9,845 nucleotides of DNA, from assembly GCA_036554945.1 (NCBI GenBank), contig DATBMH010000015.1:1-9845 (forward strand). Direction: 5' to 3'. A program made the position numbers and the translations under genes. Source of the stretch: JACDAN01 sp036554945 (GTDB lineage Bacteria; Actinomycetota; Thermoleophilia; Gaiellales; Gaiellaceae). Shown piece after piece: positions 6,220 to 9,845 of this stretch (position 1 is the stretch's first letter; each line of letters opens with the position of its first letter). Below the pieces are notes generated by a model. It did no database searches. It saw only the letters and a program-made list of their open reading frames with translations, and had not been told where the DNA came from.

Positions 6220-7538
6220 CGCGGCGCGAAGCCGGGGCCGTCCTCGGCGTCCTCGGGATCCTCGTGGCGATCACCATCCCGGAGCTCGGCTCCGAGGCGT
6301 GGCCCTTCCACGTGCGGTCCGGCGGGACCGACCCACAGGGACCCTTCCGCTGGCTCGTCAAGGCGGCGGACAGGGACTTCGACATCGCGCTCCTCCGGGC
6401 AGCCGCGCTCGTCGCCGGACTGGTCGTCGCCCTCGGCGCGGCCGTGGTGCTGGCCCGGCGGACGATCCGGCCGTGGCTCGTCGGCCTGATCTGCGCGGCG
6501 GTCGTCGGGCTGCTGATCCTCCCGGCGACATTCCTCCAGGTCGGGCTCCGCGACTCGTCCGAGCCCTGGTATCACGTGAACGACTCGACGTACCAGATCG
6601 AGATCGCCGGCGACCTGATCCTCGACGGCGAGAACCCGTACGGGCACGACTACCGCGGCAGCGGCCTCGAGCGCTGGTACCCGGCGGCGCAGCCGGACGC
6701 GCGGATCCCGCAGGTCGCGCTCGACCACTTCGCGTACTTCCCGGGCACCGCGTTGACGGCGACCGTGTGGCGCCTCCTTCCGGTGCCGTTCGACGACTAC
6801 CGGATGCTCGTGCTGCTCTGCACGCTGGCGCTCTTCGGCGCCGCGCTGCTCTTCGACGCGCCGCTCCACTGGCGGCTTGCGGCCGGCGCGGCGCTCGCGG
6901 CCAACCCGCTGGCGATCACCGCGGCGTGGTTCGGGACGGCCGACGCGCCGAGCCTGCTGTTGACGGTCCTCGCGTTCGTCTTCGTCGCCCGATCGCGCTT
7001 CCTCGCAGCCGCGGCGTGCATCGCGGGTGCGGTGCTCCTGAAGCAGTTCGCGCTGATCGCGCTGCCGTTCCTCGCCGTGGCGATGCTGGCCCGCGCCCCA
7101 CAGACGGTTCTGTGGCGCTCAGCCGCCCTGTTCGCCGGCATCGTCGCGCTCGGGATCCTGCCCTTTGCGATCTGGGATCCCGGTGCGCTCTGGGACGACA
7201 CGATCGCGTACGGCGCCCAGACGTACAGGATCATCGGCTACGGGCTCGCCGGCGTCCTCCTCGAGATCGGCGTGCTCGACGACCGGTTCGGCCCGTACCC
7301 GTTCCTGCCGCTCGCCGCCGTCCTCTGGCTGCCGGTCACGGCGTGGTTGTTGTGGAACCAGTGGAGGTCGAGGCTGCTGTGGATCGGGGCGGCGAGCTTC
7401 GGGGCGTCGATCTTCGGCCTGCTCTACCTGGGCCGGGTGTTCCAGAACTCGTACTTGATCTGGCCTTTGACTGCCGTGCTCGTTTCGTTCCTGCTTGCTT
7501 ACGCCGAGCGGGGCGACGACGTTTCGGCGCGAAGCTGA
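6216..7538 (+). CDS. GT-C fold integral-membrane glycosyltransferase (GT87/DUF2029-like)
   Basis: This 440-residue multi-pass protein begins at a GTG overlapping the upstream stop (GTGA). The first extracellular loop holds NDSTYQIEIAGDLILDGENP and then YG (residues 122-142); an acidic residue followed by an 'ill.G.NPYG' ending is the hallmark of polyprenyl-phosphate-sugar-dependent GT-C enzymes. FAYFPGTAL (172-180), AAWFGTADAPSLLL (236-249) and KQFALIALPFLA (276-287) resemble the inner segments of GT87 alpha-mannosyltransferases and DUF2029 proteins, and FAIWDPGALWDDTI (317-330) is likewise typical. The donor is probably a polyprenyl-phosphate hexose or pentose and the acceptor a lipid-linked or surface glycan, consistent with the ligase upstream. 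The sugar cannot be read from sequence. The last 203 bp are antisense to the propeller gene. Confidence 0.85.
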   Translation: MTRREAGAVLGVLGILVAITIPELGSEAWPFHVRSGGTDPQGPFRWLVKAADRDFDIALLRAAALVAGLVVALGAAVVLARRTIRPWLVGLICAAVVGLLILPATFLQVGLRDSSEPWYHVNDSTYQIEIAGDLILDGENPYGHDYRGSGLERWYPAAQPDARIPQVALDHFAYFPGTALTATVWRLLPVPFDDYRMLVLLCTLALFGAALLFDAPLHWRLAAGAALAANPLAITAAWFGTADAPSLLLTVLAFVFVARSRFLAAAACIAGAVLLKQFALIALPFLAVAMLARAPQTVLWRSAALFAGIVALGILPFAIWDPGALWDDTIAYGAQTYRIIGYGLAGVLLEIGVLDDRFGPYPFLPLAAVLWLPVTAWLLWNQWRSRLLWIGAASFGASIFGLLYLGRVFQNSYLIWPLTAVLVSFLLAYAERGDDVSARS

Positions 7539-8826
7539 AGACCCGCGAGCGGCCGACGATGTAGAGGTGCTGGCTGTCGGCGACGGCCGGGCTGAAGATC
7601 CCGTCGGGCCAGCGCCAGACGAGCCTCCCGGTCAGCGCATTCAGCGCGTAGGTCCCGCGGTCGCCCGCGCGCGCAGAGCGGGACGCGTTGCGCCCGCAGC
7701 GCGGACAGGCGGCGAAGTACACGAGCCCGTCGATCACGCTCGGCGCGCCGTGGATCGCGGACGACGCCTGGAAGCGCCAGAGCCGGTCGCCGGTCGCGGC
7801 GTTGAACGCCATGAACTGGCCGTCGTAGGTGCCGATGTAGACGCGCTGCCTCCAGACGGCCGCGGCCGTGTAGATGTAGTTCCCCGCCCGCTGCGCCCAG
7901 AGCAGCCGGCCGCTCGAGGCGCCGAAGGCGTAGAGGGTCCCGTCGGTGTTCCCGATGAAGACCCGCCCGTACGCGATCGTCGGGGTCGCGTAGAAGAACT
8001 CGCGCCGGCCGAAGCGCGACTGCGCCTGCGCGCGCCAGCGGAGCCGTCCGGTGCGGGCGTCGAGCGCGTAGAGGCTCCCGCCGTCGGTGCCGAAGTAGAC
8101 GTTCCCGTTGGCGAAGGCGGGCGAGCTGTTGATCTCGGCGTCTGCCGTGAACGTCCAGCGGGCCTTGCCCGTGTAGATGTTGACCGCGTGCAGCTTGTGG
8201 TCCCACGAGCCCGCATAGAGCGTCTTGCCGACCACGAGCGGCGACGACTCGAAGACCCCGGCGCGGTAGCGCCAGATGAGCTTCCCGGTCCGGGCCGCCA
8301 TCGCGACGATCTGCCCGGGCTGGCTCCGCGGGAAGCGGTTGCACGGCAGCGGCTGCATCCACGTGTGGTAGACGACCCTGTAGGCGACCGTGGGGGACGC
8401 AGCCGAGCAGTGGTTGAAGCGCCGCTGCCAGATGATCTTCCCGGTGCGGTGGTGGAACGCGTAGAAGCGCCCTCGCTGGTTTGCGACGTAGAGGCGGCCG
8501 TACGCGATCGACGGCGGAAACTCGAGCACGTGGCCGGCCTTGAACGTCCAGCGGAGGCGGAACGGCGGGCGGAGCTTGAAGTCGGTGGACGTGTGCGTCC
8601 GCTGCACGCGCAGCCCGTAGGTGGGCCACGGCAGCCGGAGGACGACCCGCCGCGGCCGCGGCGCCTCCGGCGCCTTCTGCGTCTGGGTCGTCACGAACTC
8701 CTCCGTCGACGAGCCGCGCTTGTAGTCGATCGTCCCCTCCTCGTGCAGCCAGATGCCGGCGAGGAAGCCCGGGACGACGGTCGCGACGGCGATGCCGGCG
8801 AGCGCGAAGGCACGGTCCCTGGTCAC
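7336..8826 (-). CDS. Membrane-anchored seven-bladed PQQ-like (BamB-like) beta-propeller protein
   Basis: The 496-residue product has one N-terminal membrane segment (about residues 6-27), then a linker and a propeller from about 85 to 433. Seven blade motifs ending in TG...W are visible: near 128-133, 180-185, 219-224, 259-264, 305-310 (SSG), 345-350 and 399-404. RLRWTF at 90-95 may close the ring. The PQQ and metal ligands of quinoprotein dehydrogenases are not evident, so a binding or scaffold role outside the membrane is likelier than catalysis. Four Cys occur (140, 162, 374, 377), the last two as CPRC. The propeller ends where the opposite glycosyltransferase gene ends; the remaining 67 residues, basic then Ser/Thr/Pro-rich, lie antisense to it. 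GTG 8826 overlaps the upstream stop (GTGA), with GGAGG close by. Confidence 0.9.
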   Translation of the reverse strand: MTRDRAFALAGIAVATVVPGFLAGIWLHEEGTIDYKRGSSTEEFVTTQTQKAPEAPRPRRVVLRLPWPTYGLRVQRTHTSTDFKLRPPFRLRWTFKAGHVLEFPPSIAYGRLYVANQRGRFYAFHHRTGKIIWQRRFNHCSAASPTVAYRVVYHTWMQPLPCNRFPRSQPGQIVAMAARTGKLIWRYRAGVFESSPLVVGKTLYAGSWDHKLHAVNIYTGKARWTFTADAEINSSPAFANGNVYFGTDGGSLYALDARTGRLRWRAQAQSRFGRREFFYATPTIAYGRVFIGNTDGTLYAFGASSGRLLWAQRAGNYIYTAAAVWRQRVYIGTYDGQFMAFNAATGDRLWRFQASSAIHGAPSVIDGLVYFAACPRCGRNASRSARAGDRGTYALNALTGRLVWRWPDGIFSPAVADSQHLYIVGRSRVFSFAPKRRRPARRKQAGTKRARQSKARSSTSSGTPGPGRAGRRSTPRSSPPRSTAASTSTGSTTTTP

Positions 8827-9737
8827 GGCCTCCGCACCACCACGAGCGCGGTGTCACGGCGACCGGAGACCTCGACCACGAGCGGGTAGCGGCCTGGCTG
8901 CGCGGGCGCGCGCAGCCGCAGGATCCGGACGCGCGCCGAGCCGCGGCGCCGCCCGAGCCGCCACGAGTAGCGCCGAGCATCTGTCGAGACCAGCACGGAG
9001 AAGCCGGCCCGCGGCCGGGCGCGGATCACCTCGGCGGCGATGTTGACGTACCGGATGCGGACGTCGAACGGCCCCGTCGGCCGGCTGCGGTTGCCCGCCT
9101 GGTCGACCGAGGCGACGGAGAGCCGGTACGGGCCGCGCCGCCGTCCCTTCGGCGACCAGACGATCGCGCCGCTCCGGCGTAGCGCGGTCCTGCCCTCCTG
9201 GCGGCCGTTCACGAGCAGCACTGCGTGCACGGGCTCCGAAGCCCGGTAGCGGATCGTCAGCGTGTCGGCCCGCCCGTCGCCGTCGGGGGAGATCACGCGC
9301 GGCCGCAGCCGCGTGATCTCGAGCTCCGCCGGCGTCGTGTCGACGTTGATCACCCGCGGGAACTCGATCGTCCTGTCGAGCTTCGCGAGCTCGACGCGGG
9401 GGCGGTACTCCCCCTCGGGCACGACCTGGCCGTTCTGATCACGGCCGTCCCAGCCGAACGTGTGGTTGCCGCGCTGGAAGCTTGCGTCGCTCAGGAGCGT
9501 CCGGACGACCTGCCCCTGCGCGTCCTCGATCGTCAGCGTCAGCCGGTCGGGCTGGTTGAGCCGGAATGCGACCTGCGCGGTCTGCGTCTCGCACCTGCAG
9601 GTCGGCGAGAACGTCGGCGTGATGCGCGGGCGCGCGATGGGGTCGGGCTCGAGCTTCAGCTGCTCGGTGACGACGAACGCAGCCGCCGTCCCGGCAAGCA
9701 AGATCAGAACGACGATCGTTCGTAGGTGCCGGGCCAC
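8823..9737 (-). CDS. Membrane-anchored FlgD-Ig-like multi-domain surface protein
   Basis: The 304-residue product has a short positive N-terminus and one membrane segment (about 7-24), so the rest should lie outside. After a TCRCE motif (C47, C49), residues 54-117 match a FlgD Ig-like domain: AFRLNQPDRLTLTIEDAQG, VVRTLL, then FGWDGRDQNGQVVPEGEYRP. A second Ig-like domain (about 149-225) starts with SPDGDGRADTLTI, an Asp-rich loop of the kind that binds calcium in related repeats, and contains SVASVDQAGNRS. The last ~75 residues look like a third beta domain rich in Arg. FlgD domains are not restricted to flagella, and nothing else here is flagellar. It is first in a two-gene unit with the propeller gene (GTGA overlap). 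GTG 9737 directly follows a TACACT -10. Confidence 0.82.
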   Translation of the reverse strand: MARHLRTIVVLILLAGTAAAFVVTEQLKLEPDPIARPRITPTFSPTCRCETQTAQVAFRLNQPDRLTLTIEDAQGQVVRTLLSDASFQRGNHTFGWDGRDQNGQVVPEGEYRPRVELAKLDRTIEFPRVINVDTTPAELEITRLRPRVISPDGDGRADTLTIRYRASEPVHAVLLVNGRQEGRTALRRSGAIVWSPKGRRRGPYRLSVASVDQAGNRSRPTGPFDVRIRYVNIAAEVIRARPRAGFSVLVSTDARRYSWRLGRRRGSARVRILRLRAPAQPGRYPLVVEVSGRRDTALVVVRRP

Positions 9738-9745
9738 GCCCGCCG

Positions 9746-9776
9746 AGTGTAGAGAGGGGTCCTGAGATCTCTGTAA
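9746..9776 (-). promoter_or_regulatory. Candidate promoter of the FlgD-like/propeller pair
   Basis: On the minus strand TACACT (9751-9746) is a good TAnnnT -10, eight bases before the GTG at 9737. A weak TTACAG (9776-9771) could be the -35 at 19 bp. The mRNA would be leaderless or nearly so, and no Shine-Dalgarno is present. A GAGATCTC palindrome (9764-9771) lies in the spacer and may be chance. Confidence 0.45.
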
Positions 9777-9788
9777 GGGAACCTGCTT

Positions 9789-9805
9789 GCCCGGCCCCGC
9801 CGGGC
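9789..9805. repeat. GC-rich perfect hairpin in the right-hand intergenic region
   Basis: GCCCGGC-CCC-GCCGGGC is a perfect 7-bp stem with a 3-base loop. No T-run follows on either strand, so it is not a convincing intrinsic terminator. It lies between two putative divergent promoters and could be a protein site, a structural element, or a by-product of high GC. Confidence 0.45.
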
Positions 9806-9829
9806 CGGAAATCCCTCACAGTCGGCGGC

Positions 9830-9845
9830 TACGATCTCCGCCGTG
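9830..9845 (+). promoter_or_regulatory. Possible -10 and GTG start of a rightward gene at the window edge
   Basis: TACGAT (9830-9835) fits TAnnnT and is followed after seven bases by GTG at the last three bases of the window. The spacing matches the other leaderless candidates here, so a divergent gene may start at 9843. Nothing coding is visible to confirm it, and no clear -35 is present. Confidence 0.25.

Noticed and set aside
7336..8826. Propeller as a PQQ-dependent dehydrogenase
   Set aside because: The catalytic Asp/Glu/Asn calcium site and vicinal disulfide of quinoprotein dehydrogenases are not recognisable, seven rather than eight blades are seen, and the repeats resemble BamB-like structural propellers.
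7495..8889. A 464-residue plus-strand frame and a 493-residue minus-strand frame (7499-8980) over the propeller gene
   Set aside because: Both are alternative frames of the propeller gene, with no domain signature; the true frame has seven repeated blade motifs.
8823..9737. FlgD-like protein as evidence of flagellar genes
   Set aside because: FlgD Ig-like domains occur in many exported proteins; there is no FlgD hook-capping N-terminal domain, a membrane anchor is present, and no other flagellar gene is nearby.
9789..9805. Perfect GC hairpin considered as an intrinsic terminator
   Set aside because: No T-tract follows on either strand, and it lies upstream of both neighbouring starts. Kept only as a repeat.

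Overview
The window is high-GC throughout, with tightly packed genes, many GTG starts, several start/stop overlaps and promoters that appear to lie directly against start codons. Together with a DtxR/IdeR-type regulator, an FMN/F420-type split-barrel protein and a seven-bladed PQQ-like propeller beside a FlgD-Ig-like protein, this suggests a high-GC actinobacterium. Thermoleophilia (Gaiella/Solirubrobacter-like) is my best guess, made from protein style alone without any search. I see no RNA genes, insertion sequences, CRISPR arrays or phage genes. No stretch over 300 bases lacks a gene; the only sizeable non-coding stretch is the last ~108 bases.

Left part (1-1819) is regulatory. A truncated DtxR-family metalloregulator enters from the left and meets, tail to tail, a long ArsR-like winged-helix regulator on the minus strand. 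Divergent from that is a short ArsR-type repressor translated in overlap with an AHSA1/SRPBCC-domain protein, a common gene pair. The 59-bp gap between the two ArsR genes holds two adjacent GTAAC-N6-GTTAC dyads sitting on divergent promoters that look leaderless.

Middle part (1809-4643, minus strand) is a four-gene run read right to left: PIG-L/LmbE-type deacetylase, pyridoxamine-oxidase-like flavin/F420 protein, zinc-independent quinone-oxidoreductase-type MDR enzyme, TetR regulator. The first two overlap by GTGA and the last two by ATGCCTGA, suggesting two coupled pairs. Between the pairs is a good RBS, a -10 box that includes the upstream stop codon, and a 16-bp dyad that could be the TetR operator.

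Right part (4687-9845) looks like a cell-surface polysaccharide region. On the plus strand an O-antigen-ligase/polymerase family membrane protein overlaps by GTGA a GT-C (GT87-like) membrane glycosyltransferase. Converging from the right are a membrane-anchored FlgD-Ig-like protein and, coupled by GTGA, a membrane-anchored seven-bladed propeller. The propeller gene runs 203 bp into the glycosyltransferase gene on the opposite strand and gains a basic, then Ser/Thr-rich, tail of about 67 residues. All four products would work at or outside the membrane; a shared role in making or attaching a surface glycan is inference. The last bases carry the FlgD-like gene's promoter, a GC-rich hairpin and possibly the start of another rightward gene.
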